Below, one piece after another: positions 11,901-23,245 of a stretch of DNA of 64,000 nt. The notes under the pieces are model-generated. The model was not told the DNA's origin, did no database searches, and saw only the letters and a program-made list of their open reading frames with translations. The stretch's first letter is position 1; each line of letters starts with the position of its first letter. Origin of the DNA: Phallusia mammillata (Eukaryota > Chordata > Ascidiacea > Phlebobranchia > Ascidiidae); contig QLIY01000431.1 of NCBI GenBank assembly GCA_003260075.1, positions 35,024-99,023 of the forward strand. Reading direction: 5' to 3'. The position numbers were made by a program, and so were the translations under genes.

Positions 11901-14900
11901 TTCAAATAATTAAAAATTTCAAATAATCAAATAATTATTTGTTTGATAACAGCCCTAGTATCCTGTTACGAATCACGTCACTATATGCTAGATCGACGCC
12001 CCTAAATGCGTAAGGGAGAACCGCGTACACAAGCAATTAACGCACCTTCGCAAGTGTACTCGTCTGACAAGAGTTGGTATCCTTCCTCGCATGAACAAGT
12101 GTATGACCCCTCTGTATTGCTGCAAATTTGTCCACATGCCTCTGGATCATTAATGCACTCATCCACATCTATGTTGATAAAGTAATTTTATAAATTTCTG
12201 CAAAGAACTTGAGTTTGCATGACAAGAAAACCAAAAGGACATCAATAGACACAACTTTCTGTGGCCTGTTGGTCACTGCAAACGCACAGCTATTATTTAG
12301 GGAACGTTTTACCACCTACACACGTAATTAACACAAAATTTGTTTGTTTGTTGCATCACTTACCGGCACATGAATAACCGTCCTCCTGGAGGAGATATCC
12401 ATCATTACACGCACAACTGTATGAACCACTTGTGTTTTCACAAATTTGTTGGCAGTTGTTGTCACCAGTCGCGCACTCGTCGGTATCTGAACAACAAGTT
12501 TACAAGTGTCGCATACCCGATCTAAGAATGGTCAAAATTTATAAAAAGTACAACTTACCTTGACAAAGCTTGTTATCTGGTGCAATCAACTCGAAGCCTT
12601 CGTCACAAACACAAGTGTAAGATCCCAAAGTGTTGAAGCACTGTTCACATCCGTGAGTGTCGGTTGCGCATTCATTATGATCTGCATGCACTCAAGTTTA
12701 CAATTAAATCGAAGAGAAAATATTCACTGGTTAGAGAGGTTAGTATATACTTACAAGCGTACGTTTATCACGAGACATTGAATAAGTATTTTGATGTAGT
12801 TCATTTTTCGTTTCTCAAAAAGGGATGTCACTTTTGCTTTTTATGTTTGCCCCCAATGAACATCAATTGTACCCCCTGTATCGAAACCTTGGCCTTGTAG
12901 TTACCTTCACAATTGAGTTGTGTAGCATCCAGGAGAAGACCAACAGGGCATTCACAGTAGAAACTTCCCTCTGTATTGACACACCCGTTTGAGCAAGGAC
13001 TTGCAGCACATTCATCTGTATCCTCAGCACAACTAAAATGTTGTATATTTAAATCCTAACCTAGAACTAGTATAGGGGTACCTGGTGACAAGAAAACAAA
13101 ACAATTAACTAATCGTTTGTTTAAAATTATGTAAAATACAGAACACAAAATTATTAAAGCAGCGGTAGATTTACGGAAAAAATGTGTTATATCACGTAAA
13201 AATATTTCACAGTTTTTATAGACTGTAGCAGCATGTTATTAAACCGCAACTAGTTAAGTAACCTTGTTCCTTGGTATCCATCATTACAGGAACAAGTATT
13301 TGCTTCAGTTCCAGCCACGCATTCTCCATTGACGCAGGTGTCACAGATGGCTAATTAAGAAAATCACAAGATTTCGGAATTAATCAGTCTGTTGTTTCTG
13401 AAATACGGTTTAATTTAATAAAGCCCAAAATAGTTGCCACTCACGTATTATTGATGTTAAGAAAAACAACTAATAAATTAATAAACGTACGTGTAGAGCA
13501 GTCAGTTCCTTCAAAGCGTGAAATACATTGGCAAGTTTCCGGTGCCGAACATGTTCCACCATTCAGGCAGGTCATTGAGCAAGTGGCTAATTAAAAGTTC
13601 AAATACATTATAAATTAGCTAAATAAATAACTACAGTAATGGCAGGTAAATTTAAACACAGTTTAATCAGATAATTAAGTCCGAAATACGAACTTACGCG
13701 TGCAGGTTTGACCCGTTCCTTCGTAACCAGCTTTACAATTGCAGATGTACGAACTACCCTGATTTACACAATCTGCGTTGGCGTCACAAGTATGGTCCCC
13801 GTCACACGCGTTCATTTCTGAAAGAGAAAATTAACTAATTAAAAATTATTAATGAGGTTGTGATTGCAATTCAAAGAAACCCGCATGTGGTAGTCGGTTG
13901 TTGTTGCAACTCCAAGTTTAATAATCAGGCAGAAAATTTGTAAAGTAAAATGATATTGCAAAATCGCTGGGCAATTAATTCAACTGCTCCGTCGTAAAAA
14001 AAAAGAATTCAACATTTACAAAAGCGTTTTTAATGGCTCGTTTTTCTTGCCCATAATACTAATTTAAATTTTTTTTTTGTTCCTCCTGGTATAGTGGGAT
14101 GTTTGCTTTAGATCAGTGGTTCTCAAACTTTTTTATTGTCGGGGCCAAATGGTATTTTTTAAGTGTGAGGGAGCTGCAAAAAAATCGAAACCTTGAGAAA
14201 ATCACTAAAGAAGGTGAATTTGAAAGCTAAAAAAGCAATGTTTGGTGGTTTTCTGAGGTCTGATGCGAGCCGCAAAATAAGTAGTTGGGAGCCGCATGCG
14301 GCCCCGAAAACCGAGTTTGAGAACCACTGCTTTAGATCCTAAACCCGTTTATTTTAGTTTTATATGTGATACAACCCTATTAGGGTATGCGCCATAACGT
14401 GAGGCCTCGTTTTTTTCTACAAATGAGAATGTTTTTTTTTTACTGTTTGACCTGCATGTTTGACAAAGCTCGAATCAAGATGCATCAATTCGCTGCTATC
14501 ATCCCGTGAAATTCGCAGTCTGTAACCTTGATGACGGACGAAGAAATTGGGATAGTTCTCAGATTCAAACGCGGTGTAACCCTGTGTAAAAAATATGTTT
14601 TTTACTCATTTTCGCTTGTTTTCATTTGTTTCAATTGTTCAATTGTTAAAAACCAATTCGGTTGCTAAAGCGTATTAAAGTGTAAAATTAGTAAATAGTA
14701 ATTATTAATATAAGAAACTGATGATGCCTTAATAAGCGAAATTAATATTTCTGTTTCAAATAAAACTTTACACTGACGCTGATCGTCTGCCGCTCTCTTT
14801 GAGTATATTTTTTATAGTAATTATTAATCTCATAAAAAATGGTTAAACTATTTTTATAAATGGCGAAACCTTTTTCTACATAAGCCCTTAGGTCGAACAA

Positions 14901-17900
14901 TAAAACACAGAAAAGTTTGTTGGCAGCAATTTGTTGTGAATTATGTAATTAGTTACATAACTCACCGGATAAAACTTGTTAGGTCTGGGATAGAAACTCG
15001 CATCTTTCCTGTACAAATCCTGATCATTGTATGGATGAAGCCACATCACATAGCCGGCATGGCGAATGTAATGGTCCGGTTTGTCCACAGATTCGAATGA
15101 AACTGTACCGGGGGTGCCAGTAAGACCTGGCGTCACCACAATAAAGCGTTTGCCTTCTCCATTAACAATAAAGGCTTCATTGTTGTTCTGGATTCCAATA
15201 GAGTATGCTGGGTAGTTTTTGGAAACAAACCGAGAGGAACCTGGTAAAGGCGGAATAGTTTAAAAATTCAAAAAGATACAGGCCTTCGCCATACGATTAT
15301 TGATTTTAACACTATTTAAGCTAGCCACATAATTTTGTTGTTAAGTTTTTCGAATTTCAAACGGAATATCTCACCTCCCTGTTCCTTAAAACTGGAATCT
15401 TTGTGCATTAGAGTGCTACCGTCATCCTGAGAAATTCTTAGTCTGTAACCTTGATGACGCACGTAGAAGTTGCGAAAGTTAAACGATTCGAAAGCAGTGT
15501 AACCCTGAGAAGAGAAAGAAATATTTTTTTTATCTATGAACATCACTGGATTCACAGCTAAGCAACTTAGAACGTGATTTCGACACAAAAGGAAAAGGCA
15601 CTAAAAAGATATTAAAATAAACATGGAATCTTCTTAACCAGTTGGTCAGGGATGCATTTAGAGAAAACAAGATCAGCCAAATCCCAAAAACGTGTTGGTT
15701 TTATGACTTTTGTCGTCTATATACTATTCTAACTTTTTGACCTCCTGCGATTAAAATTGAACCCTTGCAAACATATTCGTAAAAGAAAGCGAAACTGCAA
15801 ATCGAGTCCGGAATTGCGTGAATTCGTGTATGCTGGTCGCGAGTTATCACCTTTAATTCAAACGAACAAGGCAATTGTAAATTAAGCAACTACTTATTGA
15901 TGTATAAGATAACACCCGAGTAATTACACAATTTAGTTTTGGCGGATACTAAATTGTGTAATTCTATCGTTAATAATTTTTGTTATTCCACTGCTATGTG
16001 ATGTTTCGTACCGAATAAAACTTGTTAGGCCTGGGATAGAAAGTCGCGTCTTCCCTGTACAATTTCTTATCATCATACGGATGAAGCCACATCACATAGC
16101 CGGCATGACGAAGGTAGTGACCCGGTTTGTCCACAGATTCGAATGAAACTGTTCCAGGCTGGCCTGTAAGACCCGGCGAAACCATGACAAAACGTTTCCT
16201 CGAATTTTGAACGATGAAGGCTTGGTTGTTGTTTTGGATTCCAATGGAGTGCTTAGGGTAGTTTTGGGAAACAAATCGTGATCCTGTTGGTCTTTGTACA
16301 CCTGGTAACAACTGTTGTTTAAAAACTGACCGGTCCAACAATGTAAACCATGCAATAAATATTAGCTGCAGAGATAACAATTGTTTTACAAAATATAAGT
16401 TACAAGGTGTTATCAAGATAAACAACAAAACGTAGACTTTTTAGCGGTTCGGTTTATTAAAAAACCTCAAAAATTGGATGATTACTCTTTTCATACATTT
16501 GCAAAAATGGCTTTAAAATTTGCAAAAATGGCAGAGTTTTTTATATCACACCTCCATTTGTTTTAAAGCTGGAATCTTTGTGCATTAGTGGGGTGCCGTC
16601 ATCCCGTGAAATCTTTAGTCTGTAACCTTGATGTCGGACGAAGAAGTTGGGATAGTTTTGTGATTCATAGGCGGTGTAACCCTGTGGATAAGATTACATG
16701 TTCTTTTACATAGTAACAGGGCTGAATTACTCACCAAGCAACTTAAAAGTGTGTTTTATATGCATCAAGACTAAGAGTATAAGAAACATTAAGCAATAAA
16801 CTTTCCGAACCCTTATGGCGCCATGCCCCATGATACAGTTGTTTTTTGAAGGATACTTTATCAATAAATTTCAATTTTAATATTTATGTTATGTATTGAC
16901 AATTGCGAATGTCATACCGAATAAAACTTGTTAATCCTGGGAAAGAAAGTCGCATCTTCCTTGTACAATTTCTGTTCAAGGAATGGATGAAGCCACATCA
17001 CATAGCCAGCATGACGAAGGTAGTAACCCGGTTTGTCAACAGATTCAAATGAAACTGAGCCAACTTTGCCAGAGATGCCTGGTGACCTTATAACAAAGCG
17101 TTGTTCGGAATTAACCACGATATGTGCTTCATTGTTGTTTGTGATTCCGATTGTGTAGGCTGGGTAGTTTTGGGAAAAAAATCGAGATCCGACTGGTTCA
17201 CCTGTTGCATATTATTTTGGTAAGTTAGGTTGCACTGCAAAGCATTGCGTTTTTGTTTTGTACTGTACATTCCTCCCTATTGGATTTCTGTATCGCTGGG
17301 TTGGTTTGTTACCATCGTGCGTCTGCCTAATTTTGGATTCAAACAAATCTGTCATTGGACTCTATATCTCGCTATACGGCTATTTGGTCACTTTACGTCA
17401 AATTTCTATAACTGTTATCATATTTGTTATGAAGTATCATGAAATACAATACCAGTAAACATGCGTGCCGATTCTGTTGCACAGCTTTGAGGGTAACCTC
17501 TTTTCCGGTTACAAAAATAACTATGGGTGACTTATTTAGGACAAAAAAATATTTTATGATAGACTTGTAAAATAGTCGACATTTGTGACACCTTCGAGTA
17601 TGGAGACTTTTTACGGTATCCCGTTCCACAAACATTTTTTATGCTTTTGCCACTACCCAGCATTGTCTAATTCTGTGCTCAGTAAAAAGCTAATAAAATT
17701 TAAATCAAAGGCTCAATTTTATTCAAATCGAAGAATTCCTGAATTACTACACTTCTCAGTAATGCACAAAAGGACTGCAAAACCACAACATTGCAACTAA
17801 TTTCGAATTCGGAGGCAATCCATTCGACTCATTCAACACAGGTTTTGAAAAGAAACCAAGAGAATACGCGCATTTACAATTTACTTGTAATATAATTTTA

Positions 17901-17960
17901 CAGTTGCTTACCATGTACCATCGAGCACAACGCGAAACCCAGAATGATGAGCAACTTCAT
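7372..17960 (-). CDS. Secreted mosaic protein: 3x AbfB, 11x EGF, thyroglobulin-1, two 10-Cys modules
   Basis: Predicted secreted protein of 1048 aa from 22 exons (high to low): 17912-17960, 16918-17201, 16552-16681, 16012-16301, 15375-15504, 14966-15240, 14452-14581, 13698-13817, 13491-13586, 13263-13350, 12905-13032, 12559-12681, 12364-12486, 12046-12168, 10869-10988, 10512-10637, 10222-10341, 9516-9638, 9273-9440, 9001-9189, 7490-7651, 7372-7421. Exon 1 encodes a signal peptide ([17 protein letters not shown]). Residues about 17-429 are three AbfB (CBM42-like) repeats of about 138 aa, each coded by two exons, with motifs [20 protein letters not shown] and [13 protein letters not shown]. Residues about 430-859 are EGF domains, mostly calcium-binding (D-x-D/N-E-C). 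Then come a 10-Cys module (about 860-915), a thyroglobulin-1 domain with QCD and CWCVD (about 916-978) and a second 10-Cys module. Linking the AbfB and EGF blocks is inference: exon 14452-14581 is 130 nt like its two sister exons and ends in phase 1, matching the EGF acceptor. If its donor is ignored, the frame reads to a stop, so two separate genes remain possible. AbfB binds arabinose side chains in fungal enzymes; no catalytic domain is present here. Confidence 0.8.
8179..8680. mobile_element. Nested MITE with CAGGGGTGCCCAA termini
   Basis: Left end CAGGGGTGCCCAA and right end TTGGGCACCCATG are inverted repeats. Flanks GTCTTGAC and GTTTTGAC match at 7 of 8 positions, consistent with an old 8-bp target duplication. 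The inner ends are rich in GATCGAC-type inverted repeats. Confidence 0.65.
8903..8938 (+). repeat. Poly-G tract (36 G)
   Basis: Uninterrupted homopolymer at the right edge of a transposon. It resembles the other long plus-strand G tracts in this window (49436-49472, 50093-50174, 53958-54023, 54852-54941) and may be a sequencing or assembly artefact. Confidence 0.9.
11346..11957. mobile_element. MITE with TAGGGCTGTTATCAAA termini and 8-bp TSD
   Basis: Left end TAGGGCTGTTATCAAAT and right end TTTGATAACAGCCCTA are inverted repeats, extended inward by AATAATCAAAT-rich arms. It is flanked by exact copies of GTATCCTG (11338-11345 and 11958-11965), the hAT hallmark. It sits in an intron of the AbfB-EGF gene. 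A 17-G run (11637-11653) lies inside. Confidence 0.8.
14114..14329. mobile_element. hAT MITE with CAGTGGTTCTCAAAC termini and exact TSD
   Basis: Termini CAGTGGTTCTCAAAC and GTTTGAGAACCACTG are perfect inverted repeats. The flanking duplication CTTTAGAT (14106-14113 and 14330-14337) is exact. The 216-bp element lies between the last AbfB exon and the first EGF exon. Confidence 0.9.
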
Positions 17961-18049
17961 CTTGATGCAACCAAAATCAATCTTGTTGAAAATTGCAACT
18001 CGTTGTCTGCAACATCAAGTGAAACTGTCTGATACAGTGTTAGCTGCCC

Positions 18050-18056
18050 TATATAT
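18050..18056 (-). promoter_or_regulatory. Candidate TATA box of the AbfB-EGF gene
   Basis: On the minus strand the sequence reads GATATATAGG about 90 bp upstream of the signal-peptide ATG at 17960, a plausible distance for a short 5' UTR. No transcription start is proven. Confidence 0.45.
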
Positions 18057-19655
18057 CCTGGTTGGCCATGTTTAATTTGCAGAGAAAAAATGCCCCTGTA
18101 GTTCTGGTAGTGTTAGTGTAGGTTCAAAGGACTGAAAACAAAGAAAAAAGTCTTTCACGATCGTTCTTTCACGAAAGTAATTAATTGATTCAACGCTTTG
18201 ACTGGAACACCAGGATTGCAATGAAACTACGCTTGGTGTTCTGAGTTATCTGAGACATTTGCAAAAAAAAATCTTTGAAAGACAAAGTTGCCAGATAAAA
18301 TGTGACATTGCTTAATATGCATGAAAAGCATTCATTGCACAATAACAATAAGAAACATATAAATACGTTTATGGATCACCAGTATTATCGACTACTTGTG
18401 CGTGCGTTTTGGATTCTCGCATTAGACAATCACACCACAACATAAATCGATTCTAACAGCGAATATCTTAAGTTCTCCAATTTTTGTGAATAAAACGCTT
18501 CGAAAATTTATCAAAAACTAACCAAAAAGTTTAAAGACACTCGCATATATCTACGGCAAAATCGATTTCGAATTACGCTTTAACGCAAAACCACAAACAC
18601 TATAACTCAAAAATTATTCTTCAGTCAGCTGGTGGAATACTTATTTACGTACGATGATTTAACGTCATCTACAAAATAAAAATATTAAATAAAAACCCCG
18701 AATTTTTTTGTAAAATTGGCTATACCCATGTTTTTCCTCGTCCTCTTGTACCGTTATTAGACAAATTGATCCTTATTTTTTCGGTCTGTTGCGTAGGCTA
18801 TATACTTGTCACATATATAGTAAGGAGCCGATACAGATTAATTGCGATCAGAAGGTCCTCACTTGTCAAGGAGGGGTGGAATCTCTACAAAAGATGGAGG
18901 AAAAAGTTTAAATCAGAAGGAAAGTTTAAAAAAATAAACACAAACGTAATTACTGCATGTACTCGTATAATATTTGCATCCCGTGCTTTCCCTCTTTCCT
19001 ATACAGCGAGCGGAATCGAACAACTTAACCCAAACTGTAAACCAAAATACCTCAGAAATTCGAACCTTAGTTGAAACCCATATTATGTTTGTCGTTGAAT
19101 CTAAACCAAAACCGAACCGGGAAAAGTGTACCCTGTATTTACTGAAAAATCGTGGTTTCATAACAATGTAGGCTACTGGAGAATACGTGAGCTAATCGCT
19201 AAAGGGCGTGTCAAAACAGCGTATTATAAGGTGTCGCGTAAAATAGATATTTTTTACACCTGGAACAGAACCCGAACTCCTAAGAACAATAAATATTGAA
19301 CCTGAACCCACATAACAAGCGGTTGTACTCTCTGGTTCTATGTTCCGTAACTAATTTCGTTCAACGTCTCTCGTCTTTGTGAAATCGCAGCAAGCGAGAA
19401 CTATTATGCACACAATAATTACACGTACTATTCAGCTATATTAGGACGTAATTTTATTAATCTGATTCATACCATTAATATGTATACCTTTGTTCAATCG
19501 GGTTTGCTAAAATTAGGTTACACAGTGTTTGCCTAACTAATTACCCGATACGCTTTACTAAACTTTTTACGTTTGCACTGCCTTTTGATCTTCTTAAAAC
19601 AATGCGCCAACCAGAGTTGTATGTGCGGTCGAGTTTGTCGGGCTTGAGTTTTAAT

Positions 19656-20166
19656 TAGTGATGTACCGAATCGGCTAAATTTCGATTCGGCCGAAACCGA
19701 ATATTCGGCGGTTTTGCCGAATAAATTCGGCCGAATCAACCGAATCATTTATGACGTCACGCGAAGTCGTACGCTACGCGTTTGACATGAAAAAATGTTT
19801 ATCTACCAGGCAGCCAGTGCAAAATAGTTGTGTTTCGTCCTTATTTCAGTTCTGTGGGGTTTAATCTTGCCTTAAGCATGATTGGCAACCTGCCAATGAA
19901 TTACTAATTTTTTTGACTACCGTGGGGAAAACGATAATGTGTTGAAAAGGATAAACATTGACGCAATTTTCGTTATGTTTGGGCTTTTCAAAGATTGCGT
20001 GGACCTTAATAAGCAGAAAAGACACGTTTAACGCATTAAATTTGTGTTCGTAAAAGATTCGGTTTCGGCCGAATCGCAACAAATTATTCGGCCGAAACCG
20101 AATCTTTGCAAAAATGATCGATTCGGCCGAATAAATTCGGCAAACCGAATATTCGGTACATCTCTA
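19656..20166. mobile_element. MITE with TAGTGATGTACCGAAT termini and exact 8-bp TSD
   Basis: Left end TAGTGATGTACCGAAT and right end ATTCGGTACATCTCTA are inverted repeats, followed inward by alternating ATTCGGCCGAA motifs. Flanking GTTTTAAT at 19648-19655 and 20167-20174 is an exact 8-bp duplication. A second member lies at 28922-29307. Confidence 0.85.
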
Positions 20167-20469
20167 GTTTTAATAAAACGGCCTTGGCCTGAGTTTATAC
20201 TCGCCATTGTCGCATTTTCACAGACGTTCGTGCCTGATTCAGGTCAGGTTCGTTTGTTTTGAAAATATGTTTAGCGGGCTTGAACTTTCGGATTCGGACC
20301 TGAGTCACGCCCGCTTTAACTCTGGGACAGCCAATTGTTGACCGACTAATTCCAGGTAGAACTACTAACACAGGAACTTACAGCAGTTTTGCTAATTTCT
20401 GGTAGGTAACGCACTCAAGTATTTTGAATAGAGTTTGTGTAAAAATGGTCCGGCGTGGGCAGGAACTTG

Positions 20470-20665
20470 GCCGAATGGTTTGGCGCGCCTTACCCATATA
20501 TCAGACATAAAAAACCTTTATCGGGATTCGTCCCCGGGAGTGTCCTGGGTTGGAACCCCGTGAAAATAATGGTCTGGCGCGCCTGACCCATATGCAGACA
20601 TAAAAAAACCTGATCGGGATTCGTCCCATGGAATGTCATAGGTTCGAACACCTCTTGCGCCATCT
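20470..20665 (+). repeat. Two tandem tRNA-like (SINE-type) units
   Basis: Two similar units of roughly 95 bp contain TGGTTTGGCGCGCCT or TGGTCTGGCGCGCCT (resembling a pol III A box), then CATATNNCAGACATAAAA, CGGGATTCGTCCC and, in the second unit, GGTTCGAACACC (resembling a B box). A partial third copy occurs near 22785. A tRNA-derived SINE is the best guess. I do not see a foldable intact tRNA. Confidence 0.4.
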
Positions 20666-20706
20666 ATCAATTTTCAGCAAATTTTCGTGTGACTTGGTGT
20701 TGGTAG

Positions 20707-22145
20707 CAGACATAGGGCAATTCGGATTCGTCATTCGTATTCGAATGCATTCGAAAAAATGCATTCAGGTTTTGCCACATTCGTGCTGTATTCGAATGAT
20801 TTGGCTTTCGTCCGATCGTGCATGCCCCCCCCCCATACAATTCGAATAGTTGATGTTATCTTTTGAACCAACAATTCATGAAGACAAAAGCTTGAGTAAA
20901 TTTATTCGAATAAAATTCGAATTGTTGTAGGTTTTTGCCGACCTAAGAATTTCCAAATTTGAATACACGATATTTTTTACGAATACAATTCGAATTGTTG
21001 TCGGCCTTTGGCACCGTAAGATACGTAAAATCGAATACTTGACTACGTTTTTACGAATACAATTCGAATCGCCGATTACCTCCAGACTAGGAGTAGTCGA
21101 GAATATTTTGCTACATATTTTTTCCAAATAGATTCGAATACAATTCAAATTGGCAGTGAATGTGATCACATTAGNATTCGAATACAATTCAAATTGGCAG
21201 TGAATGTGATCACATTAGACAAGTTTTTGTTAATGTTACGAAACAATGACACATAGAAGTTTAATTGTGACGATTCATAAATGGAATTGTGTTACAAAGC
21301 TTGCAACATTGGGTTGTTCTCAGCACATGACAGGTGCAGCGTGTTCATGAAGCAAACATCCCCTGTAAATTTAAGGAAATTTTATATAACGGATAATTTA
21401 AATCAGTCAAGCTAATGTGGCAAAAAAAGCTCGTTGGTTTACATTTTTCCAATAAATTTGCAATGCATAAACCCATGTTACTTTTTGATCGAATACTTTT
21501 TCAGTTTCGGGGCGTATTTATTTCTTTTATTTTCCGCAACTACAAATATCCGAATCGGTACATTCGAATTCTATTCGAATTGTTTGCTTCTTACAACAAC
21601 TGAACAATTCGTGAATACAAATAACTAGAACTATTAATTCGAATACAAATAACTAGAACTATTAATTCGAATACAATTCGAATTGCTAGACCTCAAAAAG
21701 TACGAATACACGCTTGGGGTTTATTCAAATAGTATTCGAATTACACGTTGTTGTTTATTGGTCAACTATTCATGAATAATAATACTTGACACGTTTTATT
21801 CGAATACAATTCGAACAGCTGCCACCTTAACATTACAAAACAATTCGTGTATACGAATACTTGACTCGCATTATTCGAATACAATTCGAATTGCCGAACT
21901 TTAAAAAGTGCGTAGAATTCATGAATACGAATACATGCCTTGGTTTATTCGAATAGTATTCGAATTACTTGTCGTTGTAGTTTGGTCAACAATTCATGAA
22001 TACAAATACTTGACTCGTTTTATTTGAATACCATTCGAAGTGTTGTCCCTCAAAAATTACCAAAGTATTCATGAATTCGAATACAGTCATGCAGGTATTC
22101 GTAAAGTATTCGAATACAGGACGCGTGTATTTGACCCCATGTCTG
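20707..22145. mobile_element. Palindrome-rich element (ATTCGAAT repeats) with exact 8-bp TSD
   Basis: The element runs from CAGACATAGGGCAA to a right end reading CCCCATGTCTG and is flanked by exact GTTGGTAG copies (20699-20706 and 22146-22153). The interior consists of many diverged repeats built on ATTCGAATACAATTCGAATT, each self-complementary. An undetermined base at 21175 lies inside a locally duplicated segment of about 45 bp. No transposase frame is visible, so it is non-autonomous. Confidence 0.8.
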
Positions 22146-23245
22146 GTTGGTAGAGCTAATAACACAGGAACTCACAATCACAGGCCTGCTAATTTTCTTT
22201 AGGTGAAGCTTGGGAAATATTTTAAATGCTAAAATTTAAAGTTTGTGTAAAAAAACAACGCTGACGGTTAAGGCTATTAGGGTCTGAGGTTTCATAATGA
22301 TAATAATAAGTTTTTTTGTTTTTTTTTATTAAAGTACAACTGGCCTAATTATATTTCTCAAAAATAATCCTTGTTGGTATTCGAGTCCCAAACTTGTTTT
22401 CGCAGAGACTTGAGTTGCAACTGTGAGCAAATTCCAGGGCCCTGATATTTGCTTTGTTGTCTTATCTTACAACACAACTATACATACACATAATAATAAC
22501 ACTTTCGTGTTAACAGGCTGAAGTGAGGTAAGTCGCTACAAACCTATTTTAATTTTTATGCCTTTTCGAATTTTTGCTCTGACTACGCCACCGGCATGTG
22601 TACATTGGGATAAGGGTACGCAAGGACTTTGGGATGTTAATTTCTTGTCAATAAATCTCTTGTGTAATCCTCAGCTAGAAATTTTATACGCAATGTGACG
22701 CCCATAATCAGTATTTTTTTGCCTAATCTAATCAAACAACCATAGGGTACGCTTTAATCTTTTGCAGTATCTTTTATTTATTAATGGCTTGGTGCGCCTC
22801 ACGCATATATACAGACATAATCGGCAATCCTGGTAATAATAATACCTTCGCCCCATTGCTGACTAAAAGGCATCTGAAGTTTTGGTGACTCGAGCAATAC
22901 GTTTTGAGTAATTAGGGTTTATTGTTTATTTTTTGCATGGAAAAGATACATTAAGGGCATACAGTTTTTACTTTCTGTTTTAACAAATGTTATGGTATTT
23001 TAGAAATTGAATCCCGTAAAACTAACTGAATAACGTCCAAAGGCACAGTAAAGGCAGTTAGTGCTGTTATTATTGGGCTACTTCGTTAACTTCGTTAGAC
23101 TATTGAGGACAGCACTTCAGCTTTGAAAAGAATGTTTACTGCAAGAGTACATATTTGCATATGGCAGCTATATATCTACACATATAGGTTATAAATGTAA
23201 ACTACAGGAGTATAGATGAACTACTCTTGCTAGAGCTGTGTATGA

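Larger units (their letters stand above)
17961..23245. other. Intergenic region between the two EGF-thyroglobulin paralogues
   Basis: No supported coding exon. The open frames present are short and unrelated to known proteins. It holds two large inverted-repeat transposons, tRNA-like repeat units and fragments of a GTAGAACTACTAACAC-type MITE (about 20354 and 22150). The stretches 18060-19655 and 22160-23245 show nothing else I recognise. Confidence 0.6.

Noticed and set aside
14330-14460. A separate 3' end for an AbfB-only gene (read-through to a stop, with AATAAA-like sequence near 14347)
   Set aside because: The exon has the same length (130 nt) and the same phase-1 donor position as its two sisters, and the phase fits the next EGF exon. 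It remains the main alternative.
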